In this document: positions 1 through 12,303 of the stretch, one piece after another | Layout of the letters: every line of letters begins with the position of its first letter | Numbering within the stretch: the first letter of the stretch is position 1 | Source of the DNA: Microbacterium sp. ET2 | GTDB taxonomy: Bacteria; Actinomycetota; Actinomycetes; Actinomycetales; Microbacteriaceae | Direction: 5' to 3' | Assembly: GCF_030347395.1 (NCBI RefSeq) | Contig: NZ_CP128170.1 | Location: forward strand, 124,001 to 188,000 | Length of the DNA stretch: 64,000 bases | The notes under the pieces: model-generated | Told to the model about the DNA's origin: nothing | The model's input: the letters and a program-made list of their open reading frames with translations, nothing else | The model's database searches: none | Made by a program: the position numbers and the translations under genes

Positions 1-52
1 ACAGTGCCAGCTCGAGCTCGCGGTCGTAGTCTTCGAATACCTCGTCGTCCAT
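1..52 (-). CDS. DUF2469 family protein (5' fragment)
   Basis: Only the first 17 codons lie in the window. The ATG is at base 52 and the reading frame begins MDDEVFEDYDRELEL, the highly conserved acidic start of the small actinobacterial DUF2469 family. In many actinobacteria this gene follows rnhB directly, and it does so here (rnhB ends at 114). The function of the family is unknown. The gene runs off the left edge, so length and integrity cannot be judged. Confidence 0.75.
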   Translation of the reverse strand, partial: MDDEVFEDYDRELELAL

Positions 53-113
53 GGTGAGTCCACTCTAGATCGCCTGCGGTGGATCCACGCTCTGACCGCC
101 GGCAGTGCCGATG

Positions 114-773
114 TCAGAACAGTGTCGGTGCGTCCGCGATCGACCACGACGACCGGTGATGCCTGCTCAGACCGTGCGAGCGGATCGCCGCTCGGTGCTC
201 GGGGCTCGCGTACCCCTTGTTTCGCAGCCATTGATATGCGGGTGACTCGTCGTGCAACCCCGTCATCAGCGTGTCGCGCGCGACTTTCGCGATGACCGAC
301 GCCGCTGCGGCGCTGGCGCAGTCCCGGTCGGCCTTGATCACCGGACGCACCTGCAGGTCTCTCGCACCTGCCGGAGTGATGTAGTCGTAGTTGCCGTCGA
401 GGATCACGATGGCCTCCTCCGCGATCACTCCGTGGGCGCGCAGATCCGCGAGCGCCCGGATCGTGGCAAGCCCCAGAGCACGCATGATGCCGATCTGGTC
501 GATCTCGTCGGCCGAGGCCCATCCGACGGCGCTGGCTGCCACCCACGAGGCCGCTCTTGCCGCAACGGCCGGCCGGTGATGTTCGGGCACGAGTTTGGAA
601 TCCCGCAGACCCTGCGGCACGCGCTTGCGCGATCGCGGCGCGTCGACGGCGACGGCCCCCACCGCCACCGGCCCCGCCAGGGCGCCGCGTCCGACCTCAT
701 CGCAGGCGATGACGACCGGATGCTCACGGAGCAGCCGTCGCTCGAGGGTGAGGCGCGGTTCGATCACGGTCAC
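114..773 (-). CDS. rnhB: Ribonuclease HII
   Basis: RNase HII removes ribonucleotides and RNA primers from RNA-DNA hybrids in the cytoplasm. The 219-aa protein has the DEVGRG motif (Asp25, Glu26), a central LDGNYDY segment and KADRD, which supply the acidic metal-binding residues. The start is taken as the GTG at 773, which overlaps the lepB stop by 4 bases (GTGA). The open frame continues 26 codons further upstream, but that part lies inside lepB and is Gly/Pro/Arg-rich shadow sequence. Translational coupling with lepB is likely. Length is normal for the family. Confidence 0.93.
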   Translation of the reverse strand: MTVIEPRLTLERRLLREHPVVIACDEVGRGALAGPVAVGAVAVDAPRSRKRVPQGLRDSKLVPEHHRPAVAARAASWVAASAVGWASADEIDQIGIMRALGLATIRALADLRAHGVIAEEAIVILDGNYDYITPAGARDLQVRPVIKADRDCASAAAASVIAKVARDTLMTGLHDESPAYQWLRNKGYASPEHRAAIRSHGLSRHHRSSWSIADAPTLF

Positions 774-1531
774 GGCTGGTCGGCAGGCTCCGGGACCCCC
801 GCGAAAACCTCGTGGTGGAAGTCCAGCAGCCCGAATCGGGGCAGCGGCCACGTCGTCAGGAATGCCCGGCCGACCACGTTCTCGAGCGGGACGAACCCCT
901 CGCCCGGCTGGTCCTGGTTGAACCGCGAGTCCCGCGAGCTGTTGCGGTTGTCACCGAGCACCCACAGACGGTCCTCGGGCACGGTGACATCGAAATCCTC
1001 GGCCGAGGCGCGACTGACCCCGCCGGGGAGCTTGAGGTAGTCCATCTCGTCGATGGGGACATCGTTGATCGTGATCTGCCCGAGGGTGTTGCAACAGACC
1101 ACGTGGTCTCCCGGCAGTCCGATGATCCGCTTGACGAGATGGTCGTCGCTGTCCGGCGCGGCGAGACCGATGAGGGACAGGATCCACTCCGCACCGTCGA
1201 CGATCGGGCCGCGGCTCGGTGCCTCGGAGGGCGGCAGCCACCCACCCGGATCGCGGAACACCACGATGTCCCCACGCTCGTATCCCCCGAAACGCGGCGT
1301 CAGCTCATCGACGAGGATGCGGTCGTTGACGTTGAGGGTGTTCTCCATCGATCCCGACGGGATGTAGAACGACCGGACGACGAAGGTCTTGACGAGGAAG
1401 GACACCACGAGTGCGATGAGGACGATGATCAGGACGTCCCGGAGGAAGATGCCCCAGCCCCGCCTGCGGCCCTCGGGCTGCGACCTCCGGGAGGGGAAGC
1501 GGTCGGCCGTCGCGTGTTGCTCGGTGGTCAT
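770..1531 (-). CDS. lepB: Signal peptidase I
   Basis: This membrane protease cleaves signal peptides from Sec- and Tat-exported proteins. The 253-aa protein has a basic cytoplasmic N terminus, one membrane segment at about residues 31-50, and the catalytic Ser-Lys dyad: SGSMENTL (Ser61) and HLVKRIIGLPGD (Lys134). The C-terminal LGDNRNSSRDSR box is also present. An ATG with A-rich upstream sequence was used as the start. It lies between rplS and rnhB, the usual actinobacterial order, and overlaps rnhB by 4 bases. Confidence 0.95.
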   Translation of the reverse strand: MTTEQHATADRFPSRRSQPEGRRRGWGIFLRDVLIIVLIALVVSFLVKTFVVRSFYIPSGSMENTLNVNDRILVDELTPRFGGYERGDIVVFRDPGGWLPPSEAPSRGPIVDGAEWILSLIGLAAPDSDDHLVKRIIGLPGDHVVCCNTLGQITINDVPIDEMDYLKLPGGVSRASAEDFDVTVPEDRLWVLGDNRNSSRDSRFNQDQPGEGFVPLENVVGRAFLTTWPLPRFGLLDFHHEVFAGVPEPADQP

Positions 1532-1639
1532 CGGATCCTTCTCGGGGCCTCCCGCCCCGGTCGGTGCGGCGTCCTACCAGGGTGACACACTCGCGCGGAG
1601 TCGTCGGTCCGCCGATGCGGGGAATATCCCGCGAACGCC

Positions 1640-1667
1640 GAACGCCCCGGCGATGACCGGGGCGTTC
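1640..1667 (-). terminator. Hairpin terminator after rplS
   Basis: A perfect 11-bp GC-rich stem (arm GAACGCCCCGG) with a 6-base loop lies 14 bases past the rplS stop. There is no U-tract, which is usual in high-GC actinobacteria. It separates rplS from lepB. Confidence 0.7.
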
Positions 1668-1681
1668 GACCTTCAGCGCGC

Positions 1682-2029
1682 TCAGCTGTCGCGCTTCTCC
1701 TTGATCTTGGCCTTCTTGCCGCGGAGGGCCCGGAGGTAGTAGAGCTTGGCGCGGCGCACATCGCCGCGGGTGACGACCTCGATGTGGTCGATCACCGGGC
1801 TGTGAACCGGGAACGTACGCTCCACGCCGACCTGGAAGCTGATCTTGCGCACGGTGAAGGTCTCACGGACGCCGTCTCCCGAGCGGCCGATGACGGCGCC
1901 CTGGAAGATCTGGATGCGGGAGCGGTTGCCCTCGGTGATGTTGACGTGCACCTTGACGGTGTCACCGGGGCCGAAGTCGGGGATGTCGGAGCGCAGCGAC
2001 GCTGCGTCGACGGAGTCGAGGATCTGCAT
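1682..2029 (-). CDS. rplS: 50S ribosomal protein L19
   Basis: L19 sits at the 30S-50S interface of the ribosome. The 115-aa product begins [13 protein letters not shown] and contains the family signatures [10 protein letters not shown] and [12 protein letters not shown], ending in a Lys/Arg-rich tail. Full length is as expected. It has its own promoter region upstream (see 2160-2187) and a strong terminator downstream, so it is probably transcribed alone. The treXYZ operon, map and a small membrane protein separate it from trmD. Confidence 0.97.
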   Translation of the reverse strand: MQILDSVDAASLRSDIPDFGPGDTVKVHVNITEGNRSRIQIFQGAVIGRSGDGVRETFTVRKISFQVGVERTFPVHSPVIDHIEVVTRGDVRRAKLYYLRALRGKKAKIKEKRDS

Positions 2030-2159
2030 GAGGGATCACTTCCTGCGGCCGCCACAGGTCGACCGCGTCACGATGACGGGATGGTGTGCCCGAACCCTTC
2101 GCGTTGCGGAGCGAACGGCGTGCTCCCCTGAGGCAGAGCCGTGCAGGGCACAAACAGCT

Positions 2160-2187
2160 ATTCTGCCATGGATCTCGATGCCGGCAA
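2160..2187 (-). promoter_or_regulatory. Candidate sigma-A-type promoter of rplS
   Basis: On the minus strand TTGCCG (2187-2182) and CAGAAT (2165-2160) are spaced by 16 bases, about 130 bases ahead of the rplS ATG. The word TGGCAGAATAG around the -10 also occurs at the rpsP promoter, which raises confidence that it is functional. The 2030-2159 stretch would be a long untranslated leader; no clear fold was recognised in it. Confidence 0.45.
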
Positions 2188-2204
2188 AACGCTGCCGGCG
2201 CACG

Positions 2205-2693
2205 TCACCGCAGGTCGCTGCGTTCCTCGATCACGACGACGTCGGCGGGTCGTGATCGCGCCGGCGCCGATCCTTCACCGAGGTAGGCGGACGACGCCGA
2301 TCGGAACGCCACGAGCCCCGTGGGCCGCGCTTCGCGCCACAGCTGCCACAGCTGCGACCAGAACACCGCCAGCGCGACGGCGATCGTCAGGCCGAACGCC
2401 CCACCCCACCACCAGGTCCCGAAGAACCCGAGCGACACGGTCAGAGCATGAAGCACCGCGAAGCCCGCGACATCCAGCCACGACACCGCACGCTCGGCGC
2501 GCACCGTCCCTCGGGCTCGCACGAGCAGAGTCAGGATGATCTGTCCGATGAAGACCGACGGCATGCCCAGCAGGAGCACCCAGAGGAAGGCCCACCCTCC
2601 GGCGTTGAAGACACCCCAGCCGACGAGCAGCCAGAGCGGCAGGACGAAGGCCGCCGGGAACAGCCACCGGTAGACCGCGCGTCGGAGCACCAT
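2205..2693 (-). CDS. Small integral membrane protein, unknown function
   Basis: The 162-aa protein has about four hydrophobic segments (roughly residues 10-30, 33-58, 73-95 and 97-115) and a polar, charged C-terminal tail of about 45 residues that is probably cytoplasmic. Trp is abundant in the membrane segments. No catalytic motif is visible and I do not recognise the family beyond hypothetical proteins of Microbacteriaceae. It is divergent from map (108-base gap) and is followed by rplS after about 175 bases. Confidence 0.7.
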   Translation of the reverse strand: MVLRRAVYRWLFPAAFVLPLWLLVGWGVFNAGGWAFLWVLLLGMPSVFIGQIILTLLVRARGTVRAERAVSWLDVAGFAVLHALTVSLGFFGTWWWGGAFGLTIAVALAVFWSQLWQLWREARPTGLVAFRSASSAYLGEGSAPARSRPADVVVIEERSDLR

Positions 2694-2801
2694 GAGGCGA
2701 TGCTACGCCCGTCCCGAGACGCGGGGCAGGGCGTCCCAGAGGTCGGACGGCCATCTCACAGCGCGCACTCCGCGAGAATGGAGGATGACGGAAGGAAATG
2801 G

Positions 2802-3584
2802 ATGATCGAGTTGCGCACCCCGGCTGAGATCGAGGCGATGAGGCCTGCGGGTCGATTCGTGGCGGAGGTCCTCGCGGCGCTTCGCGATGACGCGAGGGTG
2901 GGAACCAATCTCCTCGCGCTCGATCAGCGGGCGCACGAGATGATCCGTCGGGCGGGAGCGGAGTCCTGCTACATCGACTACCACCCGTCTTTCGGCGCCT
3001 CGCCCTTCGGGAAGGTGCTGTGCACCTCGATCAACGACGCCGTTCTTCACGGACTGCCCTTCGATTACGCGCTCCGTGACGGCGATCTGGTGTCGCTGGA
3101 CTTCGCGGTCGCCGTGGACGGGTGGGTTGCCGACTCCGCAGTCTCCTTCGTCGTCGGCACGCCGCGCGACGAGGATCTGGCTCTGATCGACACGACGCAG
3201 CGCGCCCTCTCCGCCGCCATCGACGCGGCAGAGACCGGCCACCGCATCGGCGACATCTCCGCCGCGGTGGCCGCGGTGGCTCGCGCGGACGGCTACCTCA
3301 TCAACACCGATTTCGGGGGACACGGAGTCGGCCGGACGATGCACGGCGACCCGCACGTGCCCAACGACGGCAAGGCGGGCCGCGGCTACCCCCTTCGCGC
3401 CGGCCTCGTCCTCGCCCTCGAACCCTGGTTCCTCGCCTCCACGGACCAGCTGATCACCGATCCCGACGGCTGGACCCTCCGCAGCGCGGACGGCTCGCGA
3501 GGTGCGCATTCCGAGCACACCGTCGCCATCACCGACGACGGTCCGATCGTCCTGACCGACCGGAGCTTCCTCGGGGTGGACTGA
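2802..3584 (+). CDS. map: Methionine aminopeptidase, type I
   Basis: Removes the initiator methionine from nascent proteins. The 260-aa product has the pita-bread fold metal ligands Asp100, Asp111, His174, Glu207 and Glu238, plus the conserved His83 in VLHGLP. The ATG at 2802 is chosen because AAGGAA lies 4 bases upstream; an in-frame ATG at 2778 would add eight residues without a better ribosome site. The gene is convergent with treZ, with 6 bases between the stops. It stands alone here, outside the ribosomal operon where actinobacteria often keep another map copy. Confidence 0.93.
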   Translation: MIELRTPAEIEAMRPAGRFVAEVLAALRDDARVGTNLLALDQRAHEMIRRAGAESCYIDYHPSFGASPFGKVLCTSINDAVLHGLPFDYALRDGDLVSLDFAVAVDGWVADSAVSFVVGTPRDEDLALIDTTQRALSAAIDAAETGHRIGDISAAVAAVARADGYLINTDFGGHGVGRTMHGDPHVPNDGKAGRGYPLRAGLVLALEPWFLASTDQLITDPDGWTLRSADGSRGAHSEHTVAITDDGPIVLTDRSFLGVD

Positions 3585-3590
3585 GCGCTC

Positions 3591-5318
3591 TCAGAGCGTC
3601 GTCACCGCCGCACTGCGCCCCGGGAGGGTGACCCGCGCGCCGTCGACCGACACCGCATCATCGGTCGTCAGCAGCACACGCGATGTCTCTCTCATCGGCA
3701 GCGTCACCGCGTCGGTGCCGAAGTTCACCATCACGTCGACGCCACCGCGATGCAGCACGAACGTGCGCGCGTCCTCGTCGGCCTCCGCGGACAGCGCCGC
3801 GAAGTCGGGGTCGGTGAGGTCGGGAAGCTCTCGGCGCAACCGCGCGAGCTCCCGGTAGAGCGCGAGCGTGCGACGATGCCGGGGCTCGGCGGCGTCGGAT
3901 GTCGCCTCGGCCCAGTCGAGGTGCGAGCGCTCGAAGGTCGCCGGATCCTGCGGATCGGGGACGACCGATTCGTCCCAACCCATGGCGGCGAACTCCGCCA
4001 GCCGCCCGTCGGCAGTCGCCTTGGCCAGCTCGGGCTCGGGATGCGAGGTGAAGAACTGCCACGGGGTGCTCGCTGCCCATTCCTCGCCCATGAAGAGCAT
4101 GGGGGTGAACGGGGCCAGCAGAGTGAGCACCGCGCCGATGCGCAGGCCCCCTTCATCCAGCGATTGAGACAGCCGGTCACCGGCTGCGCGGTTCCCGATC
4201 TGATCGTGGTCCTGGCTGTAGGTCACAAGCCGCCAGGTCGGGATGCGCGGGTCGATGGGCCGGCCGTGTTCGCGTCCGCGGAACGACGACCACGTCCCGT
4301 CGTGGAAGAACCCCCGGGTCGAGGCCTTCACCAGCGCGGACAGGGGAGCGAAATCGGCGTAGTATCCGACCGTCTCACCGGTGAGGGCGACGTGGAGCGC
4401 ATGGTGGTAGTCGTCGCTCCACTGCGCGGTGAGGCCGTAGCCCCCGGCCTCGCGGGCGGAGATGAGCGATGCGTCGTTCATGTCCGACTCGGCGATCAGG
4501 GTCAGGGGCCGCCCGACGTGGGCGCTCAGCCGATCGGTCTCCTCCGCGATCTCCTGCAGGATGTGCCGATCGGTGCGATCCAGCAGCGCATGCACGGCGT
4601 CCAGGCGCAGACCGTCGACGTGGTAGTCCCGCATCCACATCAGCGCGTTCTCGACGATGAACGAGCGCACCGCCGGCTCGTCGAGGTTCACCGACGAACC
4701 CCACGTGTTCCGTTCGGCGTCGCGGAGGTACGGACCGTACTCGGGGAGGTAATTCCCACTCGGACCGAGGTGGTTGTAGACGACGTCCTGGATGACGGCG
4801 AGTCCACGTCCATGGCAGGCGTCGACGAATCGCTGGTATGCGGCAGGCCCGCCGTACGCCTCGTGCACGGTGTACCACAGCACTCCGTCGTAGCCCCAGT
4901 TCCAGACGCCGTTGAACCCGTTCACCGGGAGGAGCTCGACGTGCGTCACGCCGAGGCCGACGAGGTGATCGAGGCGCGTGGCGGCCGCATCCAGGGTCCC
5001 CTCGGGAGTGAATGTTCCGACATGGAGCTCGTACACGATGCCGCCGGCGAGCTGACGTCCCGTCCAGGCGTGATCGTCCCAGTCGTGCGCGTCGGCGTGG
5101 AACCAGGAGGAGGGTTCGTGCACCCCCTGCGGCTGACGACGCGAGCGGGGATCAGGACGGACGGCGTCGCCGTCATCGAGCACGAAGCCGTATCGGTCAC
5201 CGTCGGCCAGCGTCACCTCACCCCGCCACCAGCCCCCCGCTGCCGCCTGCATCTCGAGGTCTCCCCCGGCATGCCGCAACCGGACACGGGTGGCCCGGGG
5301 GGCCCACAGTTCCATCAT
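3591..5318 (-). CDS. treZ: Malto-oligosyltrehalose trehalohydrolase
   Basis: Releases free trehalose from maltooligosyl-trehalose, the last step of the TreX-TreY-TreZ route from glycogen. The 575-aa protein has an N-terminal carbohydrate-binding beta domain and a GH13 barrel: [10 protein letters not shown] (nucleophile Asp), LIAESD (acid Glu) and [10 protein letters not shown] (third Asp). The ATG at 5318 overlaps the treY stop by 4 bases (ATGA) and has AGGAAGG 9 bases upstream. The open frame continues far upstream, but that is shadow of treY. Third gene of the glgX-treY-treZ operon. Confidence 0.95.
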   Translation of the reverse strand: MMELWAPRATRVRLRHAGGDLEMQAAAGGWWRGEVTLADGDRYGFVLDDGDAVRPDPRSRRQPQGVHEPSSWFHADAHDWDDHAWTGRQLAGGIVYELHVGTFTPEGTLDAAATRLDHLVGLGVTHVELLPVNGFNGVWNWGYDGVLWYTVHEAYGGPAAYQRFVDACHGRGLAVIQDVVYNHLGPSGNYLPEYGPYLRDAERNTWGSSVNLDEPAVRSFIVENALMWMRDYHVDGLRLDAVHALLDRTDRHILQEIAEETDRLSAHVGRPLTLIAESDMNDASLISAREAGGYGLTAQWSDDYHHALHVALTGETVGYYADFAPLSALVKASTRGFFHDGTWSSFRGREHGRPIDPRIPTWRLVTYSQDHDQIGNRAAGDRLSQSLDEGGLRIGAVLTLLAPFTPMLFMGEEWAASTPWQFFTSHPEPELAKATADGRLAEFAAMGWDESVVPDPQDPATFERSHLDWAEATSDAAEPRHRRTLALYRELARLRRELPDLTDPDFAALSAEADEDARTFVLHRGGVDVMVNFGTDAVTLPMRETSRVLLTTDDAVSVDGARVTLPGRSAAVTTL

Positions 5319-7749
5319 CGAGATGTTCCTTCCTCGGTCCGGTCGGCGTCGATCAGGAGAGCAACCGGATAGGTCTGCAGAATCTGTGACAGCGGAATCA
5401 ATCCGCCGCCGAACCGTCGTCCCGTCAGCGCGTCGACCACGCCCCCCGCGGGAAGCAGGAGGGCCGTCCTGCCCCAGCCGCCGCGGCGGGCGAGCCCGAC
5501 CGGCAGCCGCGTGACGACCGTCGTCGACCCGCCGCGATCGAATGCGACGGCATGCTCGGACGCCTCGCCGACGACGGTGACCGGGCGATGGACGGTGAAC
5601 AGGTCCGGCCGATCCCGGCGAAGGCGCAGCGCGCGGGAAGTCACCAGCATCTTCGCCCGGGCGGTGGCGTCCACCGGTGGCACGTCGCCCTCGGCGAACG
5701 CCGCGTCGAGGTCCTTCAGCATCCGCTGCCGGAGCGGGAAATCCACCGGGCGACGGTTGTCGGGGTCGACCAGCGACATCTCCCACAGCTCGGAGCCCTG
5801 GTAGACATCGGGCGAGCCCGGTGCGGTGAGCTGCACCAGTTTCGCCCCGAGGGAGTTGCTCCAGCCGAACCCGGAGAGCTCGGCGACGAACTCCTCGATC
5901 AACGGACGGGCCTGGGCGGACGCGGCGTCGACGAGCGCATGCATCCTCTTCTCGAAGCCCTCTTCCGGGTCCCACCACCCCGTCGCCTCCGCCGCCTCGC
6001 GGGCTGCCTTCTCGGCGTACGCGTGGAGGCGGTCGGCAGTGGCGGGCCACGCGCCGATGATCGCCTGCCAGAGAAGCGCATCGAACGGGCCGTGCCCCGT
6101 GGTCGCCACGGCGCGAAGGCTCTCCAACACCTCCGCCCAGCGCCCGGGGATCTCCGCGAGTACGTTCAGGCGCGCGCGCACGTCTTCGCCGCGCTTGGTG
6201 TCGTGGGTCGACAGCGCCGTCATCGCGTGCGGCCAGGCAGCGAGGCGGCGCTGCTGGGCCCGGTGGAACTGCGCCGGCGTCATCGAGAAGACCGCCGGGT
6301 CGCCGCCGACCTCGGTGAGGGAGCCGAGACGTGTGAACCGGTAGAAGGCGGTGTCCTCGACGCCTTTCGCCATCACCGGCCCGGTCGTCTGCTGGAAGCG
6401 ACGGGAGACCTCGAGCGACGGATCGCGGAGGATCTCCCTCAACGCACCGAGGCTGGGTCCGAGGTCGGGGCGGCGCCGCATCGCCTCGGCCGTCGCCCGG
6501 ACGAGATGCTCCTCACCGGCCGGAAGGTACGACCGGTAGACGGGGAAGCAGGCGAGCAGCTCGGCGAATGCGTCCGAGGCGTGCTCGACCGGCCGGGGCA
6601 AGGATCGCACCAGCCTCGCGATCTCGGCGCGCTGGATCGTGTCGCCGATCATCCGCTTGGTGGTGTGGATGAGATCGGACCAGCCGCTTCCCGGCACGCC
6701 GGTCTCGGCTCGCAGCCGCGCATCGAGGTCGTCGAGGGGACCCTCCCCGTCGGGGTCGATGAAGAGTCGGTCGATCTCCCCCATGGCGTCGTACCCGGTC
6801 GTTCCGGCCGTATGCCACCAGGTCGGAAGATCCTCCCCGTGCTCGAGGATCTTCTCCACCAGCACGTGCGTCGGCGCTCCCCGCGCCGCGCGGGCCGCCG
6901 CGGCCAACTGCTCCAGGTAGGCGCCGGGGTCGAGCAGCCCGTCCGGGTGGTCCACGCGGAGCCCGTCGGCGAGGCCCTCGCGCAGCCAGCGGAGGATCTC
7001 GGCGTGGGTGGACTCGAAGATCTCCGGCACTTCGACCCGCACACCGGCGAGGGTGGTGACGGCGAAGAATCGGCGGTAGTTCAGATCGTTCGCCTCCGTG
7101 CGCCAGAACGCCAGCCGGTAGTGCTGGTGGTTCAGCACCTCTCGGACGACGGTCGGGTCCGACGTCTCGCTGTCGGGCGCCGATCCCTCCGCGAGGGGGA
7201 ACGCGTGCTCGAAGTACCGCAGGGAGCCGAAGGGGAACAGGGTGGGATCGTCGGTCTCGGGCGACACGGTGATCTCGCCGCCCTCGACGACGGCGTCGAC
7301 ATCGCCGCCGAGGATCGGCACCAGCACGCGCCCCTCGCCGAAGTCCCAGTCGATGTCGAACGCGTCGGCGTGCACCGAGCCGGTGCCCCGGAGAAGCACG
7401 TCCCACCACCAACCGTTCTCGGTGGGCGCCGAGATGCCCATGTGGTTGGGGACGATGTCGATGAGGATGCCGAGGTCGGCGTTCCGAGCCGCGGCGGCGA
7501 ACCTCGCCAACGCCTCCGGGCCGCCCCGCTCAGGGTCGACCGTGGACACGTCCACCACGTCGTATCCGTGGTCCGACCCCGTGGTGGCGGCGAGAAGCGG
7601 CGAGAGATAGGCCCACGACACCCCCAGGTCGCGGAGGTAATCGACCACGCCCGCGGCATCATCCAGGTCGAAGGAGCGCCGGATCTGGAGGCGGTACGTC
7701 GATTCGGGATGTCGGCGGTCCGGCGCCGCAGAAGGAGTTCCGGCCGAGC

Positions 7750-7753
<4 letters not shown>
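5315..7753 (-). CDS. treY: Malto-oligosyltrehalose synthase
   Basis: Converts the reducing-end alpha-1,4 bond of malto-oligosaccharides into an alpha,alpha-1,1 trehalose bond. The 812-aa protein starts with [18 protein letters not shown], the typical TreY entry to the GH13 barrel, and has [18 protein letters not shown], the [11 protein letters not shown] nucleophile region and [14 protein letters not shown] near the C-terminal third. The GTG at 7753 overlaps the glgX stop by 4 bases. Translational coupling on both sides (GTGA and ATGA) implies one transcript and matched enzyme levels. Confidence 0.95.
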
Positions 7754-9960
<2,207 letters not shown>

Positions 9961-10039
9961 CCGTGTCCTTTCACGATCGCGCGCACGCCGCACGACCAGT
10001 TACGAAGGTCCTGAGCATATCGAGGCCGGATGACACGCC

Positions 10040-10063
10040 GGTGCCTCTTGACGCCGAGGCACC
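10040..10063 (-). terminator. Candidate terminator of the rpsP-trmD operon
   Basis: An 8-bp perfect stem (GGTGCCTC / GAGGCACC) with an 8-base loop lies about 33 bases past the trmD stop and before glgX starts transcription in the same direction. No U-run follows. The 9961-10095 gap must also carry the glgX promoter, which I could not identify with confidence. Confidence 0.5.
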
Positions 10064-10095
10064 TCGAGGGGGTCTGCCGCGGCATCCGATCAGGA

Positions 10096-10773
10096 TCAGT
10101 CCAGCAGGTCGGGTCGGTGGGCGCGGGTGCGGGCGAGGCTCTGCTCGTGGCGCCACTGCGCGATCGCACCGTGATTGCCGCTCAGGAGCACAGAGGGGAC
10201 CTCATGCCCGCGCCACGAGGCGGGCTTGGTGTAGCTCGGGTACTCCAGGAGCCCGGCTTCATGGGATTCCTCGACGAGACTCCGGGGGTTGCCGACCACA
10301 CCGGGCACGAGGCGTGACACGGCCTCGACTATCGCCATGGCGGCGACCTCGCCGCCATTGAGCACATAGTCGCCGAGGCTGATCGACCGCACCCGGTGGC
10401 TCGATGAGTAGTGGTCGATGACGCGCTGATCGATACCCTCGTAACGACCGCAGGCGAAGACGACGTGGGCTTCATCGGCGAGGGTACGCGCGAGGGACTG
10501 AGTGAACCGCTCCCCTGCCGGCGACGGCACGACGAGCAGGGCGTCGGGCGTGAGAACGTCGTCGAGTGCCTCACCCCACGGCTCGGGCTTCATCACCATT
10601 CCCGCTCCCCCGCCGTAGGGGGTGTCGTCGACGGTGCGGTGCCGGTCGTGCGTCCAGGCTCGCAGGTCGTGGACGCGGATGTCGATCAGGCCGCGATCAC
10701 GTGCCTTGCCGATCAGCGAGACGTCGAGGACGTCGAAGAACGCCGGGAAGATCGTGACGATGTCGATGCGCAT
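10096..10773 (-). CDS. trmD: tRNA (guanine-N1)-methyltransferase
   Basis: Methylates G37 of tRNAs reading codons with a 5' C, using S-adenosylmethionine, and protects against +1 frameshifting. The 225-aa SPOUT protein shows [10 protein letters not shown] at the start, [24 protein letters not shown] and [12 protein letters not shown], the SAM-binding trefoil-knot region. The ATG at 10773 begins the conserved sequence; 28 upstream in-frame codons are ignored. Last gene of the rpsP-khpA-rimM-trmD operon, 19 bases after rimM. Confidence 0.96.
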   Translation of the reverse strand: MRIDIVTIFPAFFDVLDVSLIGKARDRGLIDIRVHDLRAWTHDRHRTVDDTPYGGGAGMVMKPEPWGEALDDVLTPDALLVVPSPAGERFTQSLARTLADEAHVVFACGRYEGIDQRVIDHYSSSHRVRSISLGDYVLNGGEVAAMAIVEAVSRLVPGVVGNPRSLVEESHEAGLLEYPSYTKPASWRGHEVPSVLLSGNHGAIAQWRHEQSLARTRAHRPDLLD

Positions 10774-10792
10774 GTGAGGGTCGATGCGCGTG

Positions 10793-11446
10793 TCAGGACG
10801 CGTCCCGGGAGTCGTCCTCGGCTCCGGCGTCGGCCGCTTCCGATTCCTCCGGCTCACCGGGCAGGTCCTCGAACAGCCCCGGAGGCGGGGTGACGGTCAC
10901 GCGCCCCGCGGCGATGTCGACGTCGGGCACGATGGCCGAGACGAACGGGACGAGCAGTTCGCGGTCGCCCTCGCCGGTGGGTCGAACGATGAGCAGGTCC
11001 TGCGCGGGAAGGTGGTCGACCCGGATCACCCGACCGACGACGTCTCCGTCGCGAACCACGTCGAGGCCGACGAGCTGATGGTCGTACCACGCGTCGGGTT
11101 CGGTCGACGAAGCGGTCGCGTCCTCGTCGATCCAGAGGATGGCGCGGACGAGGCCTTCGGCCGTGGTGCGGTCGTCCACACCCTCGAAGAAGGCGACCGG
11201 GTGGGAGTTCATCCATCGGAACTCGCGCACGGTGAGAGGCTTGCCGTGCCACGGGGAGGTCTCGGGCACCTGCAGCGTGAAGGTCGCACCCGGGACGAAC
11301 CGACCGTCCGGGTCGTCGGTGTACAGCTCGATCTTCAGCGCGCCCTTGAGCCCGTGGGCCTTGACCAGGCGGCCCACGCGGAGCTGTGTCCGCTCCCCCG
11401 CGCGCGTACGCGGAGCGGATGTCGCAGAGGAGTCGTCGGTGGGCAC
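10793..11446 (-). CDS. rimM: Ribosome maturation factor RimM
   Basis: Assembly factor for the 30S head that binds S19. The 217-aa protein has the RimM N-terminal barrel ([23 protein letters not shown]) and the PRC-barrel domain ([10 protein letters not shown]...LPAQDLLIV). A disordered acidic C-terminal tail rich in Glu, Ala and Asp adds about 25 residues. The GTG at 11446, one base after the khpA stop, is the chosen start; the frame upstream overlaps khpA. Coupled expression with khpA is likely since no separate ribosome site is evident. Confidence 0.93.
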   Translation of the reverse strand: MPTDDSSATSAPRTRAGERTQLRVGRLVKAHGLKGALKIELYTDDPDGRFVPGATFTLQVPETSPWHGKPLTVREFRWMNSHPVAFFEGVDDRTTAEGLVRAILWIDEDATASSTEPDAWYDHQLVGLDVVRDGDVVGRVIRVDHLPAQDLLIVRPTGEGDRELLVPFVSAIVPDVDIAAGRVTVTPPPGLFEDLPGEPEESEAADAGAEDDSRDAS

Positions 11447-11447
11447 G

Positions 11448-11678
11448 TCAGTCGTCCGCGACGTCGACGCGCACACGGCGTCCGTCTGCGAGAGCGGCGA
11501 TGAGGGTGCGAAGGGCTTTGGCGGTGCGGCCACCGCGCCCGATCACCCGTCCGCGGTCCTCGGGGTGCACGTGCACCTCGAGCAGGTCGCCGCGAGGTGA
11601 CGTGGACGACTGGATGCGGACGTCGTCAGGGTGATCGACGATCCCCTTGACGATGTGTTCGAGCGCGGCGGCAAGCAC
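11448..11678 (-). CDS. khpA: KH-domain RNA-binding protein
   Basis: The 76-aa protein is a single KH domain with the RNA-gripping GxxG loop, here GRVIGRGGRTAKALR. KhpA-type proteins bind structured RNAs and are linked to cell-division and envelope control in Gram-positive bacteria. It sits between rpsP and rimM, the standard position in actinobacteria and firmicutes, 13 bases after rpsP. Length is normal. Confidence 0.93.
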   Translation of the reverse strand: MLAAALEHIVKGIVDHPDDVRIQSSTSPRGDLLEVHVHPEDRGRVIGRGGRTAKALRTLIAALADGRRVRVDVADD

Positions 11679-11691
11679 GGCGATGTGGCGC

Positions 11692-12114
11692 TTACTCGGC
11701 GGAGGCGTCGGCGGGGGCCTCGGCCTCGTCGGCGGGAGCCTCGGTGGGCTCCGCAGCCTTCTTCTCGGCCTTGGGCTTCACGACGGAGGACTTCGACGAG
11801 TCCAGCTCGAAGGCCGGCTTGTCCTCGCGCGTCTTCACCGTCGAGGTCGCGTCCTTATCGCCCTTGAAGGCGCCCCAGTCGCCGGTGAGCTTGAGGATGG
11901 CGCGCACCTGCTCGGTCGGCTGGGCGCCGACGCCGAGCCAGTACTGGGCACGCTCCGAGTCGACCTCGATGAACGAGGGCTCCTCGGTGGGGTGGTACTT
12001 GCCGATCTCTTCGATGACACGACCGTCGCGCTTGGTGCGCGAGTCGGCGACGACGATGCGGTAGTAGGGCGCGCGGATCTTGCCCAGGCGCTTCAGACGG
12101 ATCTTGACAGCCAC
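11692..12114 (-). CDS. rpsP: 30S ribosomal protein S16
   Basis: S16 stabilises the 30S platform during assembly. The 140-aa protein has the S16 core [20 protein letters not shown]...[12 protein letters not shown] in the first about 85 residues. It then has a low-complexity tail rich in Ala, Glu, Lys and Pro, an extension common in actinobacterial S16. First gene of the rpsP-khpA-rimM-trmD operon; a promoter and an inverted repeat lie upstream at 12207-12242. Confidence 0.96.
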   Translation of the reverse strand: MAVKIRLKRLGKIRAPYYRIVVADSRTKRDGRVIEEIGKYHPTEEPSFIEVDSERAQYWLGVGAQPTEQVRAILKLTGDWGAFKGDKDATSTVKTREDKPAFELDSSKSSVVKPKAEKKAAEPTEAPADEAEAPADASAE

Positions 12115-12206
12115 GATTCTCCTGAATGTGTGGAAGGAATGAACTGGTCGACCGGGAGGTGGGGTGCAACACCCGGTGGAAGCTCTACGGAGGACGGCGG
12201 GCTGGA

Positions 12207-12242
12207 TAGAGGGTCGAGTCCGGCGTCCGACCCTCTATTCTG
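12207..12242 (-). promoter_or_regulatory. rpsP promoter -10 with adjoining inverted repeat
   Basis: The minus-strand -10-like CAGAAT lies at 12242-12237 inside the same TGGCAGAATAG word seen at the rplS promoter. Directly downstream is a perfect 10-bp inverted repeat, TAGAGGGTCG / CGACCCTCTA (12207-12216 and 12228-12237), with an 11-base spacer. Its outer edge touches the -10, so the repeat lies across the expected start site. It could be an operator or a 5'-terminal RNA hairpin. About 90 bases separate it from the rpsP ATG. Confidence 0.45.
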
Positions 12243-12303
12243 CCAGACGACACGAACAGTCGCGAACCGTCGAGCCGCTGTGATCGCGTGCCACACTGGG
12301 CGC